DNA from: Gemmatimonadota bacterium | GTDB taxonomy: Bacteria; Gemmatimonadota; Gemmatimonadetes; Longimicrobiales; Gaopeijiaceae | NCBI GenBank assembly: GCA_026713345.1 | Contig: JAPOOQ010000504.1 | Location: 1 to 5,694 of the forward strand | DNA length: 5,694 nt | Direction of reading: 5' to 3' | In this document: positions 1 to 5,662 of the stretch, in pieces | Numbering within the stretch: the stretch's first letter is position 1 | Layout of the letters: the number at the start of each line of letters is the position of its first letter | Position numbers and translations under genes: made by a program | Notes under the pieces: generated by a model | Database searches by the model: none | Told to the model about the DNA's origin: nothing | Seen by the model: only the letters and a program-made list of their open reading frames with translations

Positions 1-746
1 GCCACATCGTTCTGGTCGCGGTTCATCCCGAAGGCCCAGGCCAGACGCCCGCCTTCGCGCGCCTCGCGCACCGCCTGGAAGAAGCCGAAGCTCGCGGCGT
101 CGACGTTGTGGATCATCGCGTCGGCGCCCTGCCGCAACTGGGCCGCCGCCGCCTCCTTGGCCGCCGACACGTCGTCCCAGCTGCCGATGAAGGTCTCGAG
201 CACCGTCGCGTCCGCGCGCACCGCCTTCACCCCCGCCTCGAAGGCGATGAAGGTGCCCTTTGCCGACGGGATCTCGACGCCGCCCACCATCCCCACGGTC
301 CCGCTCGCGGTGATCGCGCCGGCAGCCATCCCCGCCAGGTAGGACGCTTCATGCAGCCCGAAGATGATCGGCACGACATTCTCCGACGGCCGCGACCCCG
401 ACGAGACCACGAAGGTGACGTCCGGGTACGCAGCCCCCGCCCGGCTGGCCGCGTCCTGGTACTCGAAGCCGTGCCCGAAGATCAGACCGTAACCGGCTTC
501 GGCGTACGAAATGAACGCTTCGTCGAACTCGGCCGGGGTGCGGGTCTGCTGGTGGGAGACGTGCACGGCGAGCGAGTCGCCGATCATCTGCAGCCCCTCG
601 TAGGCGCCGGCATGCCAGCCCGCGTCGCTGACCGGGCCGGAGGTGAGCAGGGCGACCCTGGGTCCGTCGCCGGTGGATGAATCGCCGCCGCAGGCCACCG
701 GGGCCAGCAGGGAAACGACCGGCAGTAATCGGAGGTATCGAAACAT
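1..746 (-). CDS. BMP/PnrA-family ABC transporter substrate-binding lipoprotein (3' end beyond window)
   Basis: This is the extracytoplasmic binding protein of an ABC importer of the basic-membrane-protein (BMP, PnrA/Med-like) family. Characterised members mostly bind purine nucleosides; the ligand here cannot be told from sequence. The ATG is at 746-744 with GAGGA four bases upstream (complement of 751-755). Residues 1-18 form a signal peptide ending in PVAC, so Cys19 is the likely lipidated residue; Pro at -3 makes the lipobox atypical. The mature part shows family blocks in order: VALLTSGPVSDAGW (31-44), AYEGL (48-52), IFGHGFEYQDAA (89-100), FVVSSG (112-117), NVVPIIFGLHEASYLAGM (123-140), GMVGGVEIP (152-160), FEAGVKAV (169-176), IGSWDDVSAAKEA (187-199) and GFGMNRDQ-like sequence near residues 239-245. 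The reading frame is open to the window edge, giving 248 complete codons of a usual 330-390. The C-terminal lobe and any permease or ATPase genes would lie to the left. It is divergent from the NSS transporter gene. Confidence 0.93.
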   Translation of the reverse strand, partial: MFRYLRLLPVVSLLAPVACGGDSSTGDGPRVALLTSGPVSDAGWHAGAYEGLQMIGDSLAVHVSHQQTRTPAEFDEAFISYAEAGYGLIFGHGFEYQDAASRAGAAYPDVTFVVSSGSRPSENVVPIIFGLHEASYLAGMAAGAITASGTVGMVGGVEIPSAKGTFIAFEAGVKAVRADATVLETFIGSWDDVSAAKEAAAAQLRQGADAMIHNVDAASFGFFQAVREAREGGRLAWAFGMNRDQNDV

Positions 747-750
747 GTAG

Positions 751-755
751 TCCTC
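751..755 (-). promoter_or_regulatory. Ribosome binding site for the BMP lipoprotein gene
   Basis: Read on the minus strand this is GAGGA, four bases before the ATG at 746. The spacing is short but usable. It supports this start, which also places the signal peptide right at the N-terminus. Confidence 0.5.
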
Positions 756-823
756 GCAGCGGTCGGAGGCGTTGGTTGTGTCCGGCCACGCAGTCGGTCT
801 GGTGGCCCCTTGGAGTCGGACAG

Positions 824-829
824 TACAAT
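824..829 (+). promoter_or_regulatory. Possible -10 element for the NSS transporter gene
   Basis: TACAAT lies 44 bases before the transporter ATG, in the most AT-rich spot of the 127-bp divergent intergenic region (747-873). It matches the sigma-70 -10 consensus at five of six bases. No good -35 is seen 16-18 bases upstream (GTGGCC, GGTGGC and TGGTGG are the options), so this is only a candidate. I see no clear promoter for the divergent BMP gene and no hairpin operator in this region. Confidence 0.25.
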
Positions 830-861
830 ATACGGCGGACCCAAAGCGAACCCCCGACCCG

Positions 862-867
862 AAGGGA
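862..867 (+). promoter_or_regulatory. Ribosome binding site for the NSS transporter gene
   Basis: AAGGGA lies six bases upstream of the ATG at 874. It favours this start over the in-frame TTG at 772, which would add 34 non-family residues read from the intergenic region. Confidence 0.6.
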
Positions 868-873
868 AGCCCC

Positions 874-2268
874 ATGTCCCAACCCCGCGACCATTGGAGT
901 TCCAACGCAGGCCTCGTCCTCGCCGCCACCGGCAGCGCGATCGGCCTCGGCAACCTCTGGAAGTTCCCCTACATCACCTGGGTGAACGACGGAGGGGCCT
1001 TCGTGCTGGTGTACCTGATCTGCATCGCGGCCGTGGGGTTGCCGATCATGATGGCCGAGCTGCTGATCGGGCGGCGGAGTCAAAAGAGCGCCGTGGGAGC
1101 GCTGAAGGATGCGGCGGGACCGGCGTGGGGGCTGATCGGCGGCTGGGGCGTGCTCGCGGGCTTCATCCTGCTGAGCTACTACACCGTCATCGCGGGCTGG
1201 TCGCTCTACTACTTCGCCAAGACGATCGGCTGGACCTTCGGCGGCTTCCCGGAGGGAATGGTGGCGGGCGAACTCTTCCAGGAGCAGGTCAGCAGCGCAC
1301 CCCTGCAGCTGATGCTCTCGCTTGCCTTCAGCGCCGCCACCATCGCGGTGGTCTACTTCGGGGTCAGCAAGGGGATCGAACGGGTGGCCCGGATCTTCCT
1401 GCCGATCCTCTTCGGCATCCTGATCCTGATGCTCATCAGTGCTCTGGGGATGAGCGGGTCGGGGGAGGCGCTCACCTTCATCTTCCGGCCGAACTTCGCC
1501 GACCTCGAACCGAGCAGCGTCCTGGAGGCGGTCGGCCACTCGTTCTTCACGCTGTCGCTGGGCATGGGCGCGATGATCACCTACGGGTCGTACATCTCGC
1601 GCAAGCAGTCGGTGGTGAAGGCGTCGGGTGCGATTGTCGCGCTGGACACCGTGATCGCGCTCTTCGCGACGATCATCATGTTCTCCGTGATCTTCTCGGT
1701 CACCGGAATGCAGGAACAGGTCGATGCGGGCGAAGTCGGAGCCGTGGGCATGCTCTTCGTATCGCTTCCCGAGCTGTTCTACACGCAGGTGCCGTTCGGG
1801 GTCGTACTGGGGCCGCTCTTCTACGTGCTGGTGGCGCTGGCCGCGCTGACTTCGACGATCTCGCTGCTCGAGGTCGTGAGCAGCTACCTGATCGATGAAC
1901 ACCGCATTCCGCGCCAGAAGGCCACGATCGGCGCGGGCGCGGCAATCTTCGTCTTCACCATCTTCGCGGCACTCTCGTTCACCGGCACTCCCTTCCTGTC
2001 GACGCTCGAAGTCTTCCAGGGGAAAGCGGGCTGGTTCTCCACCGCCGACCACTTCGTCTCCAACTGGATGCTGCCGATCGGCGGTCTGGGGATCACCATC
2101 GCGGCTGGCTGGTTCATGACCCGGAAGGACACCGAATCCGAACTGATGGATGGCACGCAGCCCAAGTGGTTCCACTACGGCGCGTGGCGGTTCTTCGTCC
2201 GGTTCATCGCGCCGGCCGCCGTGTTCGCGATCATCCTCTTCGTGATCCTGGGACGGGACTTCAGCTGA
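874..2268 (+). CDS. Sodium-dependent transporter, neurotransmitter:sodium symporter (NSS/SNF) family
   Basis: This is a 464-residue inner-membrane symporter that would use the sodium gradient to import a small solute, in bacteria usually an amino acid; the substrate is not determinable here. TM1 holds the signature ATGSAIGLGNLWKFPY (residues 18-33). By position, Gly20, Ala22 and Asn27 match LeuT sodium-site residues. TM6 holds FFTLSLGMGAMITYGSY (224-240), where Thr226 and Ser228 match LeuT Thr254 and Ser256. TM8 holds LTSTIS (325-330), the second sodium site. About eleven hydrophobic segments can be drawn: roughly 9-34, 41-66, 84-114, 143-164, 171-192, 219-240, 250-278, 305-335, 350-370, 395-415 and 440-460. 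An 11-helix form, without LeuT's TM12, is common in bacterial members. Lys30 replaces the gating Arg, and Asp258 sits where LeuT has Asn286. The gene appears monocistronic: 130 bp separate it from the next gene, which is of lower GC. Confidence 0.97.
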   Translation: MSQPRDHWSSNAGLVLAATGSAIGLGNLWKFPYITWVNDGGAFVLVYLICIAAVGLPIMMAELLIGRRSQKSAVGALKDAAGPAWGLIGGWGVLAGFILLSYYTVIAGWSLYYFAKTIGWTFGGFPEGMVAGELFQEQVSSAPLQLMLSLAFSAATIAVVYFGVSKGIERVARIFLPILFGILILMLISALGMSGSGEALTFIFRPNFADLEPSSVLEAVGHSFFTLSLGMGAMITYGSYISRKQSVVKASGAIVALDTVIALFATIIMFSVIFSVTGMQEQVDAGEVGAVGMLFVSLPELFYTQVPFGVVLGPLFYVLVALAALTSTISLLEVVSSYLIDEHRIPRQKATIGAGAAIFVFTIFAALSFTGTPFLSTLEVFQGKAGWFSTADHFVSNWMLPIGGLGITIAAGWFMTRKDTESELMDGTQPKWFHYGAWRFFVRFIAPAAVFAIILFVILGRDFS

Positions 2269-2383
2269 TGAGACGACCGGCACGAACCATGCGCAGCCTG
2301 ACAGCAATGAAGTGCGACCATTGAGCGAGGGCGCGCTCGGTCCCCGAGAGAAGGCTTCAGCGCAAGCGAGGACAGGCACCGTC

Positions 2384-2387
2384 GGAG
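2384..2387 (+). promoter_or_regulatory. Possible ribosome binding site for the MntA-like gene
   Basis: GGAG lies 11 bases upstream of an in-frame TTG at 2399. No comparable site precedes the alternative GTG starts at 2312 and 2417, so this is the main reason for choosing TTG 2399. The spacing is slightly long, so the call is tentative. Confidence 0.35.
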
Positions 2388-2398
2388 AATCGCAGCGG

Positions 2399-2710
2399 TT
2401 GGTCTTCCGGATTGGCGTGCCCCTGAATGAGATCGCGGCGTTCTGTGACCGCTGGCAGGTAGACGAACTTGCTTTGTTCGGCTCCGTGCTGCGCGATGAC
2501 TTCGGGGCCGACAGCGACATCGACATATTGCTCCGTTTCAAAGCGGAACGGACGCCGGGTCTGTTCGGGATCGCAAGGATGGAGCGGGAGATGGGCGAAC
2601 TGCTCGCCCGCCGGGTCGACTTGGTGAACCGCGCCGCCATCGAGCAGAGCCGCAACCATATTCGACGAAAGGCGATTCTGGAGTCCGCGCAGGTGGTCTA
2701 TGCCGCGTGA
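2399..2710 (+). CDS. MntA-like minimal nucleotidyltransferase (antitoxin of an MNT/HEPN module)
   Basis: This is a 103-residue minimal nucleotidyltransferase of the DNA polymerase beta superfamily. In studied MntA-HepT pairs this protein transfers AMP from ATP to a tyrosine of the HEPN toxin and so silences it; that role is inferred here from family and neighbour. The motif GSVLRDDFGADSDID runs from Gly28 to Asp42, giving GSx10DxD with metal-binding Asp40 and Asp42. The third acidic residue is Asp74 in RRVDLV. The C-terminal part, IEQSRNHIRRKAILESAQVV (81-100), is also typical. Starts at GTG 2312 (132 aa, non-family N-terminus) and GTG 2417 (97 aa) are possible. TTG 2399 gives normal family length and has an upstream GGAG. 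The stop overlaps the HepT-like gene by 11 bases. GC is about 57-60% in counted lines, below the about 70% of the hydro-lyase gene, which suggests separate ancestry. Confidence 0.86.
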   Translation: MVFRIGVPLNEIAAFCDRWQVDELALFGSVLRDDFGADSDIDILLRFKAERTPGLFGIARMEREMGELLARRVDLVNRAAIEQSRNHIRRKAILESAQVVYAA

Positions 2711-2906
2711 CGACTCGGTATTCCTGTTGGATATGCTGCTTGCGGAGCATCCTGCGATCCCCTGGCGGGAGATTGTCGGCATGCGGAATCACCTCGTGCA
2801 TGTCTACTTTGACATCGACCTGCGTCTCGTATGGGATACGGTGCTCAATGACCTCCCTGACCTGATCACCCGATTGGAACGGCTGGTACCGTCCGAGGCC
2901 GAATAG
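2700..2906 (+). CDS. HepT-like HEPN-domain protein, internally shortened (toxin of an MNT/HEPN module)
   Basis: This 68-residue protein matches both ends of HepT/DUF86 proteins, which are usually about 110-120 residues. Residues 1-15 look like the usual N-terminus (MPRDDSVFLLDMLLA). Residues 16-68 look like the usual C-terminal half, beginning EHPAIPWREIVGMRN. About 45 residues that normally connect them are missing at the A15/E16 junction (near 2744/2745), and the reading frame is kept. The HEPN ribonuclease motif is intact: Arg29-x4-His34, with Tyr36 completing Rx4HxY. In the family this tyrosine is the one modified by MntA. The lost segment should hold part of the four-helix bundle and dimer surface, so the protein may be inactive, may be a minimal variant, or may depend on a partner. 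Translation is probably coupled to the MntA-like gene (11-base overlap). It ends in two stops in a row, TAG then TGA. Confidence 0.78.
   Translation: MPRDDSVFLLDMLLAEHPAIPWREIVGMRNHLVHVYFDIDLRLVWDTVLNDLPDLITRLERLVPSEAE
2895..2898 (+). promoter_or_regulatory. Ribosome binding site for the hydro-lyase gene
   Basis: GAGG lies seven bases upstream of GTG 2906, inside the end of the HepT-like gene. It supports the GTG start that shares one base with the HepT stop (TAGTG), and suggests translational coupling to the toxin-antitoxin pair. Confidence 0.5.
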
Positions 2907-3127
2907 TGACCCAGCTTGACGCATCAAACGCCCGATTCGGCGCCCCCCCCGCGCGGCACGTGGAAAGGCGCCCGCCGGAGATCTCCTTCGGCGGGCGCGT
3001 CCTCTTCCTCGCGGACGACGCCGAACTCATCCGGCAACAGCTCCACGAGGGGCTGAACCCGCAGCTGACTCCCGACCTCAAGGCGCGCCTGCGCGACCAG
3101 ATCAGCACCGACGAGATCACTCCGGCC

Positions 3128-3130
3128 TAG
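3128..3130 (+). other. In-frame amber (TAG) codon inside the hydro-lyase gene
   Basis: The frame reads DEITPA-stop-ICFFYDETLG, with family-like coding sequence immediately on both sides and no shift of frame. From my memory of the family an aromatic residue, often Trp, fits here, so a single TGG to TAG change would explain it. That ancestral state is inference. Confidence 0.88.
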
Positions 3131-4932
3131 ATCTGCTTCTTCTACGACGAGACGCTGGGCGACTTCCCCTACCTGGGTCTGGAGGTCGCCAGCGGCAACG
3201 GGCAAAAGGAGGCCCCGATCGAGCGCGGCCTGGTCAGGGCCGGCGGATTCGTCTGCTCGGTGGCGGGCAAGCGCCGCGGCAAGGGGTCCAGCCGGGAGCA
3301 GAGCCCCTACGCCGAGCTGATGGCCGGGATCCGGGTCGTCGTCAGCGAGAGCATCGAGCGCATCTACAACGAGAACTGCCAGAACCTGGGGATTCTCACC
3401 ACAACCGACTTCGGCCTCATCGAACGCATCCGCTCCGGCGAGCCGATTTCGCTGAGCGAGTTCACCGCGGGGACCGACGACATCACCCGGCAGATCATCG
3501 AGTACGGGGGCCTTTTCGAGTTCAACATGGCCAGGCTGCAGGGGCAGGTGACGCTGCCGGCGCCGCGCCGCACCCCCCGCCCCATGACCCTCGGCGAGAA
3601 GATCTTCGCGCGGAAATGGGTCATCGACGCCGCCGAGGGGCGTATCGGCACCGACCATGCCGAACCCGGCGAGGCGGGCTTCTTCCGCGCCGACATCCGC
3701 TTCTCGCACGAATACGTGACCCCGATGGCCGCCATCTTCTTCGAGCAGAAGCTGGGCGCCGACGCGAAGGTCCTCGACCCGGACTCGATCCTCTTCTTCC
3801 GCGACCACCTGACCTTCCTGCACAAGGTGATGAGCCAGGAGCGGATCGAGCAGGGCCTGCTGGCCGTCGCCAACGAGCTGGAGGTCAAGCAGCGCGAGTT
3901 CTCCGAGAAGCAGGGGATCCGGCTCTACGGCGAGCAGCAGGGCCACGTGATGGGCTCCGAGGCGATTTGCCACTCCAAGATCCTGGAGGACTACGCCGAG
4001 CCCGGGATGCTCATTATCGGGACCGATTCGCACACGCCGCACGCGGGAGCGGTCGGCGCGCTGGCCTTCGGCGTCGGCACCACGGCGATCTTCAACTCGT
4101 GGATCACGAAGGACGTGCGGGCGCGGATCCCGCCGTCGTTCAAGGTGGTGGTGGACGGCACGCTCCCCGCGAACTGCACCGCCAAGGACCTCATGCTCGA
4201 GATCCTGCGCCCCCCCTACGTGCGCGACGGCCACGCGATCGGCCAGATCATCGAGTACGCGGGGCCGGTCGTGGAGCGGCTGAGCGTGGACGAGCGCGCC
4301 ACCATGACCAACATGGCCGCCGAGGTGGGCGCCTTCACCGGCCTGGTCGCGGCCGACGACCGCACCGTCGAGTTCCTCATCCAGGAGCGGGGCATGGACC
4401 CGGCGTGGGCCAAGGCGATGGTGGCCGACGTGCACAGCGACCCCGGCGCCGAGTACGTCAAGGTCATCGAGATCGATGCCTCGCGGCTGCGCCCGATGGT
4501 CGCGCTGCCCGGCGATCCCGGAAACGGCCTCTACATCGACGAACTCGCCGAACCGGTCCCGATCGAGATCGCCTACGCGGGCTCGTGCACGGCGGGCAAG
4601 AAGGAGGACATGGACATGTACGCCCGGGTCTTCCGCGAGGCGCGCGACCGATGGGGGCGCGGGGTCCACCCGGATGTGAAGTGCTACATCCAGTGCGGCT
4701 CGACCGACGTGCGCGAATACGCCCGCGAGCAGGGCTACCTGGATCTCTTTCGCGCGATCGGCGCCGAGTTCATCGAGCCGGGGTGCGGCGCGTGCATCGC
4801 CGCCGGGCCGGGGATCACGCGGTCGCCGGATCAGGTGTCGGTGTCGTCCCAGAACCGGAACTTCCCGGGCCGATCGGGGCCGGGCCAGCTGTACCTGGTG
4901 TCGCCCTACTCGGTCGCCGCGTCGGCGGTGGC

Positions 4933-4952
4933 GGGGAGGGTGGTGGGGTGGG
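4933..4952 (+). other. Potential G-quadruplex motif near the 3' end of the hydro-lyase gene
   Basis: Four runs of three or more G occur at 4933-4936, 4938-4940, 4945-4948 and 4950-4952, with loops of 1, 4 and 1 bases; a fifth run is at 4957-4959. This fits the usual G3+ N1-7 pattern on the coding strand. It encodes GRVVGW, and the G-richness comes partly from codon choice (AGG for Arg, GGG for Gly). High GC makes chance occurrence quite possible, and function is unproven. Confidence 0.4.
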
Positions 4953-4979
4953 AGCCGGGACCGCGTCGCCCGCACCCGT

Positions 4980-5396
4980 TCAGCGAATCGTCGGTACCTC
5001 CAACCCCACCCGGAGCGCCGCGCTGACCAGCGCCAGATCCAGCGTCGCAAGCGGCAGATGCATCCGCGCCGCCAGCTCCAGATACATGGCGTCGTAGACG
5101 GAAAGCTCGTGTTCGTGCGCGAGCTTGAGCACGCTTCCCCACACTACCGAGGTCGACACCGGATCGATCTCGACCGGCAGGGCCTCGAGGTTGCGGCGAA
5201 TCCTCCCCCATTCGTCCCGGACTATCCGGCCGCGGCGCGTCGCCACCCGAAGCACGTTGCCGACCTCGTTCGGCCAGAGCGCCGGGACGAACGCCCGCCC
5301 GCCGATCAGGGAATCGCGCAGTCGTTCGGTCTCTCGCGTCGCCTCATCCGCAAACACCCACGCCATCGTGACCGAGCAATCGAGCACGAAGGTCAT
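4980..5396 (-). CDS. vapC: VapC-like PIN-domain ribonuclease toxin
   Basis: This 138-residue protein is a PIN-domain endoribonuclease, the toxin half of a VapBC-type module; members usually cut tRNA or rRNA, but the target here is unknown. The metal-binding acidic residues are in the expected places: Asp6 (VLDCSVTMAW), Glu44 (PNEVGNVL), Asp102 (SVYDAMYLELA) and Asp120 (LATLDLALVSAA). Length and the final LEVPTIR are typical, so it appears complete. The ATG at 5396-5394 shares one base with the stop of the antitoxin gene (TGATG). GAGGGG (complement of 5408-5413) lies 11 bases upstream, so the pair is probably translationally coupled. Its 3' end runs 47 bp into the convergent hydro-lyase gene, leaving no room for an intergenic terminator. 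Confidence 0.93.
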   Translation of the reverse strand: MTFVLDCSVTMAWVFADEATRETERLRDSLIGGRAFVPALWPNEVGNVLRVATRRGRIVRDEWGRIRRNLEALPVEIDPVSTSVVWGSVLKLAHEHELSVYDAMYLELAARMHLPLATLDLALVSAALRVGLEVPTIR

Positions 5397-5638
5397 CAGT
5401 GCTTGCGCCCCTCTTCGATCATCTCCCGAATCGAGAGGCCGTCCAGGGTGTGCTTCCGCTGGAAGTCTTTCAGGTCCTCGATGGCTGCCCGGACCTTGGC
5501 CTCGTCCACAGCCCGAAAGGGGATCAACTCGGCGATCGGCCGGTCATGTCTGGTAATCACGAACCGCTCCCCGGCCTGCACACGCCGCAGCAGGCGGGGC
5601 AGGTGCGTCTTGGCTTCGAATGCGCCTATCCGGGACAT
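5396..5638 (-). CDS. vapB: Phd/YefM-like antitoxin of the VapBC module
   Basis: This 80-residue protein resembles Phd/YefM-type antitoxins paired with PIN toxins. The N-terminal DNA-binding and dimerisation part shows GAFEAKTHLPRLLRRVQAGE (residues 5-24), followed by FVITRHDRPIAELIPF (26-41), the family pattern ITRHGRPVAxLIP. The C-terminal half (about 45-80) is charged and helical in look, as expected for the toxin-neutralising tail. It should bind and inhibit VapC and repress its own promoter. The start at 5638 matches the usual N-terminus, but I see no Shine-Dalgarno site. The palindromic repeat begins only two bases upstream of the ATG, so a leaderless or operator-overlapping start is possible. 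The gene overlaps vapC by one base. Confidence 0.9.
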   Translation of the reverse strand: MSRIGAFEAKTHLPRLLRRVQAGERFVITRHDRPIAELIPFRAVDEAKVRAAIEDLKDFQRKHTLDGLSIREMIEEGRKH

Positions 5639-5640
5639 GG

Positions 5641-5662
5641 GAAACGCGTTTCAGCTGAAACG
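5641..5662 (-). promoter_or_regulatory. Overlapping palindromes upstream of vapB, likely autoregulatory operator
   Basis: Two perfect palindromes share a half-site: a 12-bp one at 5641-5652 (GAAACGCGTTTC) and a 16-bp one at 5647-5662 (CGTTTCAGCTGAAACG). Together they give three GAAACG half-sites in alternating orientation at 5641-5646, 5647-5652 and 5657-5662. A weaker GAAACA is at 5679-5684. Position directly before the antitoxin start fits binding by VapB or the VapBC complex, a known mode of control for this family; the binding itself is inference. No clear -35/-10 pair is visible in the 56 bp between vapB and the window edge. Confidence 0.6.

Larger units (their letters stand above)
2906..5026 (+). 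pseudogene. Aconitase-superfamily hydro-lyase (swivel domain + Fe-S catalytic domain) interrupted by an in-frame amber codon
   Basis: One continuous frame of 706 codons encodes an Fe-S hydro-lyase of the aconitase/isopropylmalate dehydratase superfamily, broken only by TAG at codon 75. Numbering counts the TAG. The N-terminal part (about 35-190) is the swivel, LeuD-like domain: QISTDEITPA before the stop and the substrate-binding loop GKGSSREQ (125-132) after it. The catalytic LeuC-like part follows, with GTDSHTP (372-378), three cluster cysteines Cys561 (GSCT) and Cys627/Cys630 (CGAC), and QNRNFPGR (649-656). Swivel-before-catalytic order resembles AcnB without its HEAT-like domain. Substrate is not decided: aconitate, isopropylmalate or a related acid are all possible. 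As read, it yields a 74-residue fragment (2906-3130) and an open frame from 3131. The first in-frame ATG, GTG or TTG after the stop is GTG 3260, which has no good ribosome site and loses part of the swivel domain. Intact motifs on both sides suggest a very recent lesion, readthrough or a sequence error. The 3' end overlaps vapC by 47 bp. Confidence 0.88.

Noticed and set aside
2289..2324. Small frame of 11 codons (ATG to TGA) between the transporter and the MntA-like gene
   Set aside because: It has no ribosome site and no recognisable sequence; a frame this short is expected by chance.
2323..2348. Possible terminator hairpins after the transporter (GAGCG/CGCTC and CTCGG/CCGAG)
   Set aside because: The stems are only five base pairs, they compete for the same bases, and no T-run follows.
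349..2655. Minus-strand open frame of 768 codons
   Set aside because: It runs antisense through the transporter and the BMP gene start, is rich in Arg/Asp/Glu/His as expected of high-GC antisense frames, and matches no family. The plus-strand transporter explains the region.
3260..5026. Separate gene starting at GTG 3260
   Set aside because: The GTG lies inside the swivel domain and has no good ribosome site, and family-like sequence continues upstream in the same frame to the TAG and beyond it.
2924..5050. Minus-strand open frame of 708 codons opposite the hydro-lyase gene
   Set aside because: It has the same antisense composition bias, no domain motifs, and lies fully opposite clear Fe-S hydro-lyase motifs.
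3616..5097. Plus-strand 493-codon frame inside the hydro-lyase gene
   Set aside because: It is an Arg/Gly-rich shifted reading of the same DNA; the conserved motifs lie in the other frame.
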